Assembly (NCBI GenBank): GCA_015063385.1
Contig: SVUG01000003.1
Coordinates: forward strand, 1 to 64,000
Reading direction: 5' to 3'
DNA: 64,000 nt
DNA from: Oscillospiraceae bacterium
Lineage (GTDB): Bacteria; Bacillota; Clostridia; Oscillospirales; CAG-272
The notes under the pieces were generated by a model. It worked only from the letters and a program-made list of their open reading frames with translations. It was not told where the DNA came from and searched no databases. Every line of letters begins with the position of its first letter. Position 1 is the stretch's first letter. This document shows positions 1-8,937 of the stretch, piece after piece. The translations under genes were made by a program, and so were the position numbers.

Positions 1-1
1 G

Positions 2-73
2 TTAAAGCAAGACAAAGAAAGTGATCAAATAGCAATGTTTGACCCACGGGACCCATTTATGGGTGGTAAGTAA
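2..73 (+). CDS. C-terminal fragment of a CDS truncated by window edge (…LKQDKESDQIAMFDPRDPFMGGK*)
   Basis: Open frame from base 2 to TAA at 71-73; too short to assign a family. Confidence 0.3.
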   Translation, partial: LKQDKESDQIAMFDPRDPFMGGK

Positions 74-196
74 CGATTGCATGGCTGGCAGGCCAATCTG
101 AAACGCACTTGTACGTCGCCAGTAGTGGTTAGGGCTATGCCCGAAAATGAAATACCCCCCGTTTTACGGGGGGATATTTATTAAGTGAGGGAGGCA

Positions 197-394
197 ATGT
201 TTATTTATAGGCGAGTTCGCGATTTGCGCGAGGATAAGGATAAAACGCAAAAGGAAATTGCCGAGCTTCTCAATATGCAGACTACCGTATATCAACGATA
301 CGAGCGCGGTGAGCGCGAGCTGCCGCTTTGGGCTGCGATTAAGCTGGCAGAGTATTACGGAGTCACGCTGGATTATCTTGTCGGCAGAGAATAA
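197..394 (+). CDS. Small XRE/Cro-type HTH regulator
   Basis: HTH pattern TQKEIAELLNMQTTVYQRYERGERELPLWAAIKLAEYYGVTLDYLVG; ATG at 197 preceded by gagggagg RBS. Confidence 0.85.
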   Translation: MFIYRRVRDLREDKDKTQKEIAELLNMQTTVYQRYERGERELPLWAAIKLAEYYGVTLDYLVGRE

Positions 395-400
395 GTAAAA

Positions 401-437
401 ATAAAAAATGGATGCTTTGGGCATCCATTTTTTATTA
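401..437. terminator. Bidirectional intrinsic terminator
   Basis: aaaaaatggatgc tttg ggcatccatttttt stem-loop between convergent genes. Confidence 0.75.
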
Positions 438-1127
438 AAAGAACAGCTTTCTTTCCATAAGCTCGCGTGCGGTGCGATTGATTCCGAGATATATCAGCGC
501 GCCACCGATAAGCATCAGGGCAATGAGCGGATAGAACGACCAGCCGATGAAATCAACCTTAAAGGTTATGTCAACGAGGAATTCAATAAGCAGCATAAGT
601 GCGCCGAACGCCATAATTCCACCACCGAAAATATAAAGCCTTCCTCGGTTGAGATAATAAGTAAGCGTCACTATAGCACATACAATCAGTGCCACCGCGC
701 CCGTCACGGGCAGGGCAAAGCTTAAAAACCAATTTCCGCCCGTTGCGAAATTGATATAAAAAAGATAAAGAGCTATTGCAGCAAAATTACAGGGTGTGAA
801 AATGACGGGATTAGGTTTTTTGAACCAGAGGGGCAGGGCGAACATAACGTATCCGACAATCAAGCCACCAAGCGCGAGACCGAACCAGCTAATTTCATCG
901 TCGCGTCGTAAGTCGGCAAAGAAGCATATAAGAGTCGGAATCAGATAAAGTATCAGCACGAGTCCACAGAACGCCTTAGAGTTCTTTTGCGGCCTTGGAA
1001 TACGTCCCTCGGGATAGATAGGGGGCACATCATCCTGCTTCAAGTCTGGGTGATATACCACAGTGTCGCAAAGCGGACATATTTTCTCGGTATCAGCAAG
1101 CTTGACACCGCATTTTACACAATACAT
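435..1127 (-). CDS. Zinc-ribbon multi-TM protein (DUF6320-like)
   Basis: N-terminal MYCVKCGVKLADTEKICPLCDT zinc ribbon followed by several TM helices; adjacent to the condensation-like protein. Confidence 0.7.
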   Translation of the reverse strand: MYCVKCGVKLADTEKICPLCDTVVYHPDLKQDDVPPIYPEGRIPRPQKNSKAFCGLVLILYLIPTLICFFADLRRDDEISWFGLALGGLIVGYVMFALPLWFKKPNPVIFTPCNFAAIALYLFYINFATGGNWFLSFALPVTGAVALIVCAIVTLTYYLNRGRLYIFGGGIMAFGALMLLIEFLVDITFKVDFIGWSFYPLIALMLIGGALIYLGINRTARELMERKLFF

Positions 1128-1130
1128 AGG

Positions 1131-2432
1131 TTATACCTCAACGTTTTTATTGCTCTCAACCGTAGCCGAGAGTCCCATATCTCTCATAACCGCGAAGAAA
1201 TGCCTCTCAAGCTCGCTCTCGCGGATATTGCGGATAAAGTTAATATAAATTGTATCACCAAACGACAGCATACCGCAGTTATAGGGGGCGGCAGCCTGTA
1301 CTCCGAGAATGAAATCCATTCTCTCAATATAAGGATACATAATTTCAGGCAGCTGAATTTTGCCAAGATTAGAGAGCGAAAGGCAGGATTTGATTTCGCC
1401 TGTCGCATCGAACACCGCCTTCATAACAAGGTTCTTAAGCGGCAGCGGAATAAGTCTGACCAGTGGATTTTTTTCATCATTGACGTTAGTGGTAATTACC
1501 GTCTGCATATGCTTCGGCGTAATTTCGCTACCCATTTTATGTATGATAATCTTACAAATCTCGTCGAAGGTGTATTCGCCAAGTCGCGGGTCAAGCTCGG
1601 GAATGGTATACATAGCAAAGTTGCGAAGCGTTTTGCTGGGGAACAGTGCGCGCAAATTTACGGGAATTAACAGCTTAATTCTCTTACGCTTTCTCCTTTC
1701 AGGCACCTTTTCCTTTTGGAGATTTTGCAACGCCTGCATCATAATTGCACTGAAAAGTACCGTTATGGAAATCCCGCGCTCGCGAGCCATAGCTAAGGCT
1801 TCGGCAACCGGCACTTTAAAGCAAGTCAGATGCAAAAATCCGTCGTGTCTTGGCTCGTTTGGCAGTCGCCAGGCATTCGTGTCCTTGCGGCTCGCGGATA
1901 CGCTGCCCGCATATTTTAAGAAGCTGTCCTCGAATTCCTCCTCAGCAGGTTGGTCGTGCCTGTCAAGAACACCGTGTTCGCAGGGAATAGAGATGCCGTG
2001 CTTTTGCTCAAGATATTCGGCGGTAAGGGTTTTGAGGAAAATCAACGCTCCCGTGCCGTCAGTCAGCGAGTGGAAGAGCTCCACCGCAATACGATTACGG
2101 TACACGATAACGCGCAGAGCGCAGCTTTCAAGCTCCTTATTGTTCATGAACGTCAAAGGATAACTCGCCTCGCAGCGTATATCCGGGGGCGACTCCACTT
2201 GCTCCAGATAATACCAGAACAAGCCCTTTTCAAGCCTTGCGACGATAGAGGGGAAGCGCTTCATCGTCACCTTGAGTGCCGAGCGCAGCACCGCTACGTC
2301 AACGTCCTCGCATAGTGTGACGGACTGGCGGTAAACGTTGCTCCAGTTTCTGCGTCTTGCAGCGGGATATATTTTAGCTGCATTATCAAGTCGCAGCCAG
2401 CGCAGCGACTTCTTTTTTTTCTTTTTAGCCAT
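1131..2432 (-). CDS. Condensation-domain / alcohol acetyltransferase-like protein
   Basis: Contains VELFHSLTDGTGALIFLKTL (HHxxxDG-like motif variant) and NLRALFPSKTLRNF; ATG at 2432 preceded by gaggtga. Confidence 0.65.
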   Translation of the reverse strand: MAKKKKKKSLRWLRLDNAAKIYPAARRRNWSNVYRQSVTLCEDVDVAVLRSALKVTMKRFPSIVARLEKGLFWYYLEQVESPPDIRCEASYPLTFMNNKELESCALRVIVYRNRIAVELFHSLTDGTGALIFLKTLTAEYLEQKHGISIPCEHGVLDRHDQPAEEEFEDSFLKYAGSVSASRKDTNAWRLPNEPRHDGFLHLTCFKVPVAEALAMARERGISITVLFSAIMMQALQNLQKEKVPERRKRKRIKLLIPVNLRALFPSKTLRNFAMYTIPELDPRLGEYTFDEICKIIIHKMGSEITPKHMQTVITTNVNDEKNPLVRLIPLPLKNLVMKAVFDATGEIKSCLSLSNLGKIQLPEIMYPYIERMDFILGVQAAAPYNCGMLSFGDTIYINFIRNIRESELERHFFAVMRDMGLSATVESNKNVEV

Positions 2433-2531
2433 TCCGTCACCTCCTCGAAAAAAGTCGTTAATTTTATTTATTATATCATAAACGCCCCAAAAAAGCAATC
2501 CCCAAAGGACGAGATAATATTAGATAATAAA

Positions 2532-3536
2532 TTAATCAGATTTTCGCTTGTAAATTCTAAAAGCTCCGATTGCGATAAAAACTGCGCTTATAAGTAAGCA
2601 GACTATTAAAATGATAGCCTGAACATTGCCCTCTACGCATTGAGTCCAATCGCTGAAATCCACCTGATAGGAGCTATCGTTTGTTCCAAACAGCAAGTCT
2701 ATCATGAACTCAATAAAGTAATACGCAACTGCGCTGAGCGCCGTGCAAATACCGGCCTTGAGAAAGGGGTCAAGCTTAAAAGCGCAGATAACCGTAGAGA
2801 GAATCGCAGGCGCAAATGCATACAAGCTAATTAATATGGCGGAAACGATATTAAATGGATGCCATAAATGTACGTTCACTAACAGCAAAACGGTTAAAAC
2901 GCAGCTACCCGTAAATGAAATTATAAATTTATATCGAGCGAGTCTTGTGTTAGATAAAAGTATTGGCACGAACACAAGAACATAACCTATCAGAATACCG
3001 ATACAAGCAGTTAACAGCCAAGACAACCTCTCGGTGTATATAGCGCAGGTAAAAAGGAGCAGGCAAATCGAAAGATATGTCGAAGCAGCAAATGATATAA
3101 GTCTTTTGGACTCAAAGAATATGCTGATCGTAGGTACGAAGGTGTAAGCACAAATCAGCGCTGACAAGACGATGAAGAACCATGAGAGTGTATGATTTAC
3201 CGCAATATTGCAGATAAAGCACACGAGCAGTGCAACCGAATAAGAAATAGTTGGCACCCAGAACCACGCGCTGCGAATTGTTCTAAAGCTCCTAGCCTCC
3301 TTTTTAATCTTTTTTGCATCCTCGTCGGTTGAAGCGGTAATCAACTCGTGCTCGCTTATATCAAGTGCGCGGCAAATCTCCGAAATCATAGTGATGTCGG
3401 GGTAGGATACACCCCTCTCCCATTTGCTCACCGCCCCCTCTGTGACGAACAGCATTTCCGCTAAATCTCTTTGAGAATAATTTTTTTCTGTTCGTTTTTC
3501 TTTTATAAAAGCGCCGAAGCTTTTTTTGTCAGTCAT
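2532..3536 (-). CDS. XRE HTH regulator with C-terminal multi-TM domain
   Basis: N-terminal HTH (YSQRDLAEMLFVTEGAVSKWERGVSYPDITMISEICRALDIS) followed by many TM segments. Confidence 0.85.
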   Translation of the reverse strand: MTDKKSFGAFIKEKRTEKNYSQRDLAEMLFVTEGAVSKWERGVSYPDITMISEICRALDISEHELITASTDEDAKKIKKEARSFRTIRSAWFWVPTISYSVALLVCFICNIAVNHTLSWFFIVLSALICAYTFVPTISIFFESKRLISFAASTYLSICLLLFTCAIYTERLSWLLTACIGILIGYVLVFVPILLSNTRLARYKFIISFTGSCVLTVLLLVNVHLWHPFNIVSAILISLYAFAPAILSTVICAFKLDPFLKAGICTALSAVAYYFIEFMIDLLFGTNDSSYQVDFSDWTQCVEGNVQAIILIVCLLISAVFIAIGAFRIYKRKSD

Positions 3537-3990
3537 TTGTTAAACCTCCAATAAGTACTATTTATAATATAACAAAAAACGGCTTAAACTGTCAATAGAC
3601 TGTTAAGCCACCCGTGATTTAGTGTGAAAACATGTGTATTGGCACCAACGTTGTTTGTCTACGGCAATATTTTTCGCTCGCCTTACGAAAGCGAGCTTTC
3701 GACGGCTGACGCTCAAATGTGCACCCGTATTCGCGCAGGAGTGTTTTAGTATACAATGTGCTGTTAGAACGTTAGCGTAAGCAGAGCGTGAAGGGCGAGC
3801 GGGTTCAGCTTCCAAGCCTTTTGTCATTTGCTCGTGGACTTCAGTCTACGAAGCCCGTCGCAAATGACCTACGGGAGTTTGCCATCGCGGTCAGAAATTT
3901 GTTTAGATTTTCAAGGTCCCGGTGTTTATATACTCGCTCTGGCAATTTTCTGCACCCGATTCGGCACGGAGTGCCGAGCGGGTTCGACTC

Positions 3991-4063
3991 CACGGTCGGT
4001 CTCTCCAAAGAAAAAGAGGGCACACAAGGTGTCCTCTTTCTCTTTGGTGGAACCGACCCGTAA
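3991..4063. repeat. Long imperfect inverted repeat / terminator-like hairpin with tmRNA-3'-end-like arm
   Basis: acggtcggtctctccaaagaaaaagagggcac … ggtgtcctctttctctttggtggaaccgacccgt: arms of about 30 nt are near-complementary. Confidence 0.6.
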
Positions 4064-4263
4064 CTGCTCATTCTCACGAAAAAGACTATATGGGTATAGT
4101 CGGCAAAAGGTCTATAATAACCACAATAATAAGTATAACTCTATGTATAATTGAAACTTATGCGAAAAAAATATAAGATTCAACAAAAGTTTTAAAAATG
4201 ATTTTGTAAAAATGAATGGTAGCGACCGGTATTATTATTCATTAATAAAAAACGACATATATA

Positions 4264-5067
4264 TTATTTTTTTTTGCTTGGCGTGATTAATATTCTCTCA
4301 AGTTTTTCTGCATGACTTTCTAAATTTGGAACATATCCGTAACGTAAAATCAAGCTGTATTTTTGAGTATCTTGAAAAATAACAAATTTAAATGTATAGT
4401 TTTCATTTACGGCTAAGTAAGTGTCCTTTTCTGAAAAAATGTTTGGATTATAATCATCGCAAATATTAAGAAACCTAATCTCGTTTTTTCTAAAAAGTCC
4501 TATAAACGCTTTGAATCCTTCAAGTGAAACCTTTACAATAATAACATTGATATCATATTTTCCTTCAGGCGTGTTTAAACTTGAACAGTCCTTTAATATT
4601 ACTATTTTTCCATTTACTTCCGCAATCTTATGCCTAATGGTATTTTCTTTTTCCTCACCAAGAATACTATTAGTACGAAGATAAACTATGAAATTGTTTA
4701 TTTGACTTGTTTCAGAATGAAACTCAACAAGTTTAACTATTCTGTTAATGTAAAAAGAAGCATTTGCATTTTCGTGAACCCAAATATTACCTTCATTATT
4801 GTACTTTCCAATTTCTGATAAAAAATAATGGTTGTCAACAGGAGTACTTGTTTCGGTTTTTATTTTTTGCATTTTTTCATTAAATTCTGTACGTTCTGTT
4901 TCTTTTTTGTTCTTTCTTAGGAGTGTTGATATGGTGATCCAACCAGAAAAAAACGCTATAAAACCACTTATGACTCGCAGTAAGTCAGCACCATCACTTA
5001 AAAAGAAAACAATTAAACTTATTATGAAAATAATTCTAGAATATTGATCGAACTTATCGTTATTCAT
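4264..5067 (-). CDS. Hypothetical membrane-anchored protein, AT-rich
   Basis: Two N-terminal TM segments then a soluble domain; aaggag RBS upstream of ATG at 5067; composition visibly more AT-rich than neighbours. Confidence 0.65.
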   Translation of the reverse strand: MNNDKFDQYSRIIFIISLIVFFLSDGADLLRVISGFIAFFSGWITISTLLRKNKKETERTEFNEKMQKIKTETSTPVDNHYFLSEIGKYNNEGNIWVHENANASFYINRIVKLVEFHSETSQINNFIVYLRTNSILGEEKENTIRHKIAEVNGKIVILKDCSSLNTPEGKYDINVIIVKVSLEGFKAFIGLFRKNEIRFLNICDDYNPNIFSEKDTYLAVNENYTFKFVIFQDTQKYSLILRYGYVPNLESHAEKLERILITPSKKK

Positions 5068-5281
5068 CTCTATATTCTCCTTCATCAATTATTGACTATG
5101 CGATTTATTATACCACATATTTTGCATTTTTTCAATAGAATAATATCATTCGCAACCTTTCAAGAAAAATGTAAATTTTATCTCTCATTATTAATCAATT
5201 AGAAAAAACAAACACCCGCAAAGCAACTAAATATTACTATGCAGGTGTCTTTTGTAATTTCTCTTTTTACGAGAGAATGAA

Positions 5282-5649
5282 TGGTGGAACCGACGGGAGT
5301 TGAACCCGTGTCCGAAAACCTCTTGATATGACCTTCTCCGTGGGCAGTCTTATCTACTGAAAATTCCCTCCGTGAGTGCCGATAGACAGGCTCTCACTTT
5401 AGTAGCACTTTGATGCCTGACAGATACAAGTGCGAAATCTCTGTTCAGGTTTACTACTAAATTTGACGCACGGCGTGGGTCGTAGTCCTCCCAGGCGGTA
5501 CGGGCGGCGCTTATGGCCGCGTCACAGCTTACGCTGCAAGAGCAACTTTATTGTTGTCGTTTATTTTTAAGTTTGGACAGTTTTACGGGATTACCCAGCC
5601 CGCCACGCTTATCATACCTCAAAATCCCCGTCGAAACCCTTACGGCCCC
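5282..5649 (-). ncRNA. ssrA: tmRNA
   Basis: Minus strand begins GGGGCCGTAAGGGTTTCGACGGGG and ends GGGTTCAACTCCCGTCGGTTCCACCA; acceptor arms pair; tag frame ...AACGACAACAATAAAGTTGCTCTTGCAGCGTAA (NDNNKVALAA*). Confidence 0.95.
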
Positions 5650-5678
5650 ATAAGATTTATAATGGTTATAGAATGTAG

Positions 5679-5836
5679 AAAAGGCTCAGAAGCCTTTTCA
5701 CGGCTGAAAATCAGCCGTAGCAAAAAGCAAAGAATAGCTTTTTGCCACTATATCATTGCAACAGAAATCGACAAGTTTCTTTTTTGAAACTTGTTGGCAA
5801 ATCAAAGATTTGCCGTCGAAATTCACGAATTTCGAC
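5679..5836. repeat. Tandem array of six distinct short perfect hairpins
   Basis: Stems of 8-9 bp at 5679-5698, 5700-5718, 5720-5745, 5771-5794, 5796-5814 and 5815-5836, all with different sequences. Confidence 0.8.
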
Positions 5837-5927
5837 TTTCGATTGTCGTTATCAGCGTAATGCACTGAAATTAGCTGCATATATATTATATCTCCAATAT
5901 GTAAAAAAGTCAACAGAAATATTTTGA

Positions 5928-5957
5928 CAAAAATCCCCCTGCTTTTGGCAGGGGGAA
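5928..5957 (-). terminator. Intrinsic terminator of purC
   Basis: Minus strand ccccctgccaaaagcagggggattttt. Confidence 0.8.
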
Positions 5958-5962
5958 AGGGC

Positions 5963-6661
5963 TTATCTATTGTTTATAATTTTGGTAAGCTCAATGGGGT
6001 CAACTATTTTGCCGTCCTTATATACTCTCATATTGCCCGATGCAATCTCGTCGATAAGAATGACCTCACCGTTATTGTAGCCAAACTCAAACTTTATATC
6101 CCAAAGGTCAAGACCGATGGACTTAAGGTCGTCTGCAACAATCTTGGTGATTTTGAGAGTCTGATCCTTGAGGCTCTTGAACATCTCCTCGGTCATAACC
6201 TTGAGTGCAACAAGGCCCTCACCGGTGACAAGCGGATCGCCCTTTTCGTCGTTTTTGAAGGTACATTCAACGTATCCGCCCTCAAGAGGAGTACCGTCCT
6301 TGATATACTCGCCGTATCTGCGGATGAAGCTACCGGTTGCAACGAGTCTGCAAATTACCTCAAGACCGCCGCCTCCAAGCTCCTTGCCGAAGCACTCAGC
6401 GGGGAGAACCTCCATAGTAGCGTTCTCAATATCTGCGCTGACGTAGTGCGTCTTGATGCCTGCCGCCTTCAGAAGCTCGAAATAATGCACGGATGTCTGA
6501 AGGTTTGCCTTGCCTATGCCCTCGATAGTGAGGCCAACTGCGTTTTCACCGGGATCGAATACTCCGTCCTTGCCGGTGCAGTCGTCCTTGAATTTAAGCA
6601 TTACGTTGCCGTTATCAAGAGCGTAAACGTCCTTTGTTTTACCCGAATAAGTCTTAACCAT
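5963..6661 (-). CDS. purC: Phosphoribosylaminoimidazole-succinocarboxamide synthase
   Basis: [80 protein letters not shown] synthetase motifs. Confidence 0.95.
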   Translation of the reverse strand: MVKTYSGKTKDVYALDNGNVMLKFKDDCTGKDGVFDPGENAVGLTIEGIGKANLQTSVHYFELLKAAGIKTHYVSADIENATMEVLPAECFGKELGGGGLEVICRLVATGSFIRRYGEYIKDGTPLEGGYVECTFKNDEKGDPLVTGEGLVALKVMTEEMFKSLKDQTLKITKIVADDLKSIGLDLWDIKFEFGYNNGEVILIDEIASGNMRVYKDGKIVDPIELTKIINNR

Positions 6662-6846
6662 TTGAGTTTTCCTTTCGATTTTTGAAAAATACTTTTACAT
6701 TTTAGCACATTTTTTTCCGCTTGTACATAGGTTTTTGCAAAAAAAATAAAAAAATCGAAATTTCTTATTTTCTTAACACCGCGACACCTTGACAAGCGAT
6801 GGGAAAATTGTTAAAATTATTAAGTAATAAACAAAGGACGCACGTT

Positions 6847-8199
6847 ATGGAAAAAAAAGAAATTAGAATAGATTTTAATAAAAAATGCGGAAAAATCAAG
6901 CCGATGCACGGCATTAACGGTGGTCCGCGCTCCGGCGGATATGCGTTGCCGTTCGATTTCTCGGACGAGTTTTGCGAGATGGGGGTACCCGTCGTTCGCA
7001 CGGTCGGCTCTGCTGGGGAGTACGGACATAATCAGTATATCAATATTCATGCCATTTTCCCTGATTTCGATGCTGACGAGACGCTTGAGGAATCCTACAA
7101 CTTCCTGCCGACCGACCTGTATCTACAGACTATTCGTGATACGGGTGCTGAAATATTTTATCGCCTCGGTGAGAGCTCAGAGCCCTATTCAAGAAAGCTT
7201 TATGCTCGTTCGCCTCGTGATAAGGAAAAATGGGCACGAATCGCGGAGCATATTATAATGCATTACAACGAGGGCTGGGCAAACGGCTTCAAAATGGGTA
7301 TAAAGTATTTTGAAATCTGGTCAGCGCCCGATTCTCCCGAGGGCTTTGCAGACGATATGTACGAGTATTTCGAGCTTTATCGTATAACCGCAAATCACCT
7401 GCGCGAGCGCTTTCCGAAAATCAGAATCGGAGCATACGGTGCAAGAGGCTTTTACGCGCTCAACCGCCTTGATGCTAGCGAGGAGATGAAAAGCTATATC
7501 CCCTTTATGCAGAAGTTCTTCGCTTACGTGACGGCAGAAGAGACTTTGGCACCGCTAGATTTCTTTACCTGGGCGTGCTATACGTCAAATCCTGACGAGA
7601 TTGCAATACATACGCAATATGCGAGAAATTATCTCGACCTCGCAGGACTCAGGCGCACGAAAAGCATAATCTGCGAGTATAATACCGTGGATAGGGGTGG
7701 AACGCCCCCTGCGCTCCGCGAGAGTCTGCCGTCAGAGCTTGGTGCGGCACTAATTCTTGCGCAGAAAAGCTCAGCGGACATGATGATGTACTCAAGCTCG
7801 GATGCATATTCGAGAGCAAACGCGCTCTTTTCAATGGACGACCATACGGCGGCGCATCGCTACGCTGCTTTTAACGTAATGTGCGCTTATTCAAGGCTGT
7901 ATAAGCTCGGCACGCAGATTGATACGGGCGACGATACACGAAAGGAGCTTTATTCTCTGGCGGCAACCGACGGGAACTCCGCTACTCTTATGATAGTCAC
8001 TCGAAAATTTGAGGGCAAGACCGAGCTGATACTTCAAGTGGCATCCTTTGATACCTGTTTGATTTCAAGAATCGTCCCCGGCGGTACTCGTGGTAAGGGT
8101 ACGGTATATCGCTCAAAGGATATCGCCGTTAGCTCGGGAAGAGTCGCTATACCCCTGAAGCCGAACGAGATATATACTGTGTCGTTTTTTAACAAATAA
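6847..8199 (+). CDS. GH39-like glycoside hydrolase (beta-xylosidase type)
   Basis: FDFSDEFCEMGVPVVRT, KYFEIWSAPD, IGAYGARGF, SIICEYNT fit a GH39-type TIM barrel; no signal peptide; start taken at MEKKEIRIDF. Confidence 0.65.
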   Translation: MEKKEIRIDFNKKCGKIKPMHGINGGPRSGGYALPFDFSDEFCEMGVPVVRTVGSAGEYGHNQYINIHAIFPDFDADETLEESYNFLPTDLYLQTIRDTGAEIFYRLGESSEPYSRKLYARSPRDKEKWARIAEHIIMHYNEGWANGFKMGIKYFEIWSAPDSPEGFADDMYEYFELYRITANHLRERFPKIRIGAYGARGFYALNRLDASEEMKSYIPFMQKFFAYVTAEETLAPLDFFTWACYTSNPDEIAIHTQYARNYLDLAGLRRTKSIICEYNTVDRGGTPPALRESLPSELGAALILAQKSSADMMMYSSSDAYSRANALFSMDDHTAAHRYAAFNVMCAYSRLYKLGTQIDTGDDTRKELYSLAATDGNSATLMIVTRKFEGKTELILQVASFDTCLISRIVPGGTRGKGTVYRSKDIAVSSGRVAIPLKPNEIYTVSFFNK

Positions 8200-8216
8200 T
8201 TTTGAATAAAATAACA

Positions 8217-8254
8217 AGCAGGAGAAAAGGAATAAGTCCTATTCTCCTGCTTTC
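8217..8254. terminator. Bidirectional intrinsic terminator
   Basis: agcaggagaa … ttctcctgct stem between convergent genes. Confidence 0.7.
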
Positions 8255-8279
8255 ATCATGCGTTTTTGCTATGTATTGT

Positions 8280-8936
8280 TTACATTTTAACCCTTGCAGA
8301 GGCTATGAGCGCATTCGCAGTTGCCTTTGCTGATGCCTCGTCCTTGGGTACGTCGTTTTCAAATTCCGAGTAAATCTCGAATACCTTCTCTGCACATTTT
8401 TCTACCGTAGAGCAGTTCTTTTGGAAACGGTAAATGAACGGCTCGTATTCCGCCATTCGTGAAAAGTCCTCAACGTTCTGCGCGGTGCGCGAGTCGTAGC
8501 GTCGCTGGTCCTCGGGAGAGGTGTTCTCGCTGATATAGCGTGCGCGCAGGCGCTCCTCCATAACGTCAAGCTCGTCATAGAGGTATACGGTGCAGGGCGA
8601 AATGCCCTCGGCGTGATAGAGTGAATTCGCACCGTTGAGGTCAAGAATCAAAAGCGGAACCTTGCCCTCGGAGGTGATTCTGTCTATCTCCCATCGCGGT
8701 GTGCCGTAGAGCTGACCTGCATACTCGGTGTACTCAAGCACTCCACCCGTCTTTATGTGATGCTCAAACTCGTCGCGGCTGATGTAGATGTACTCACTGC
8801 CGAACGAATCGGCGCGCATTTCTCTCGTTGTGACCGAGCGCACGAGCTCGTAGCGGGGATTCGCCTCGAGCATAGCGTGTCCGACGGTTGTTTTTCCAAC
8901 CGCAGATGGTCCTACTAAAATTACTACCTTTTTCAT
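8280..8936 (-). CDS. Guanylate kinase family protein
   Basis: VILVGPSAVGKTTVGHAML P-loop, RSVTTREMRADSFGSEYIYISRDEFE guanylate kinase signature. Confidence 0.8.
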   Translation of the reverse strand: MKKVVILVGPSAVGKTTVGHAMLEANPRYELVRSVTTREMRADSFGSEYIYISRDEFEHHIKTGGVLEYTEYAGQLYGTPRWEIDRITSEGKVPLLILDLNGANSLYHAEGISPCTVYLYDELDVMEERLRARYISENTSPEDQRRYDSRTAQNVEDFSRMAEYEPFIYRFQKNCSTVEKCAEKVFEIYSEFENDVPKDEASAKATANALIASARVKM

Positions 8937-8937
8937 A

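Noticed and set aside
987-1670. 227-aa plus-strand ORF
   Set aside because: Shadow across the start region of the zinc-ribbon gene and the end of the condensation-like gene.
3978-4007. tRNA-like T-arm sequence gggttcgactcc
   Set aside because: No complementary acceptor, D-arm or anticodon arm nearby, so not a complete tRNA; kept only as a possible fragment.
3603-4176. Five short overlapping ORFs (74-108 aa) on both strands
   Set aside because: Mutually overlapping, no RBS-supported start or recognisable protein pattern; region is better described as structured non-coding DNA.
5679-5836. CRISPR array interpretation of the hairpin run
   Set aside because: The repeated units differ in sequence; there is no constant repeat with variable spacers and no cas genes.
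5924-6685. 253-aa plus-strand ORF
   Set aside because: Antisense shadow of purC.
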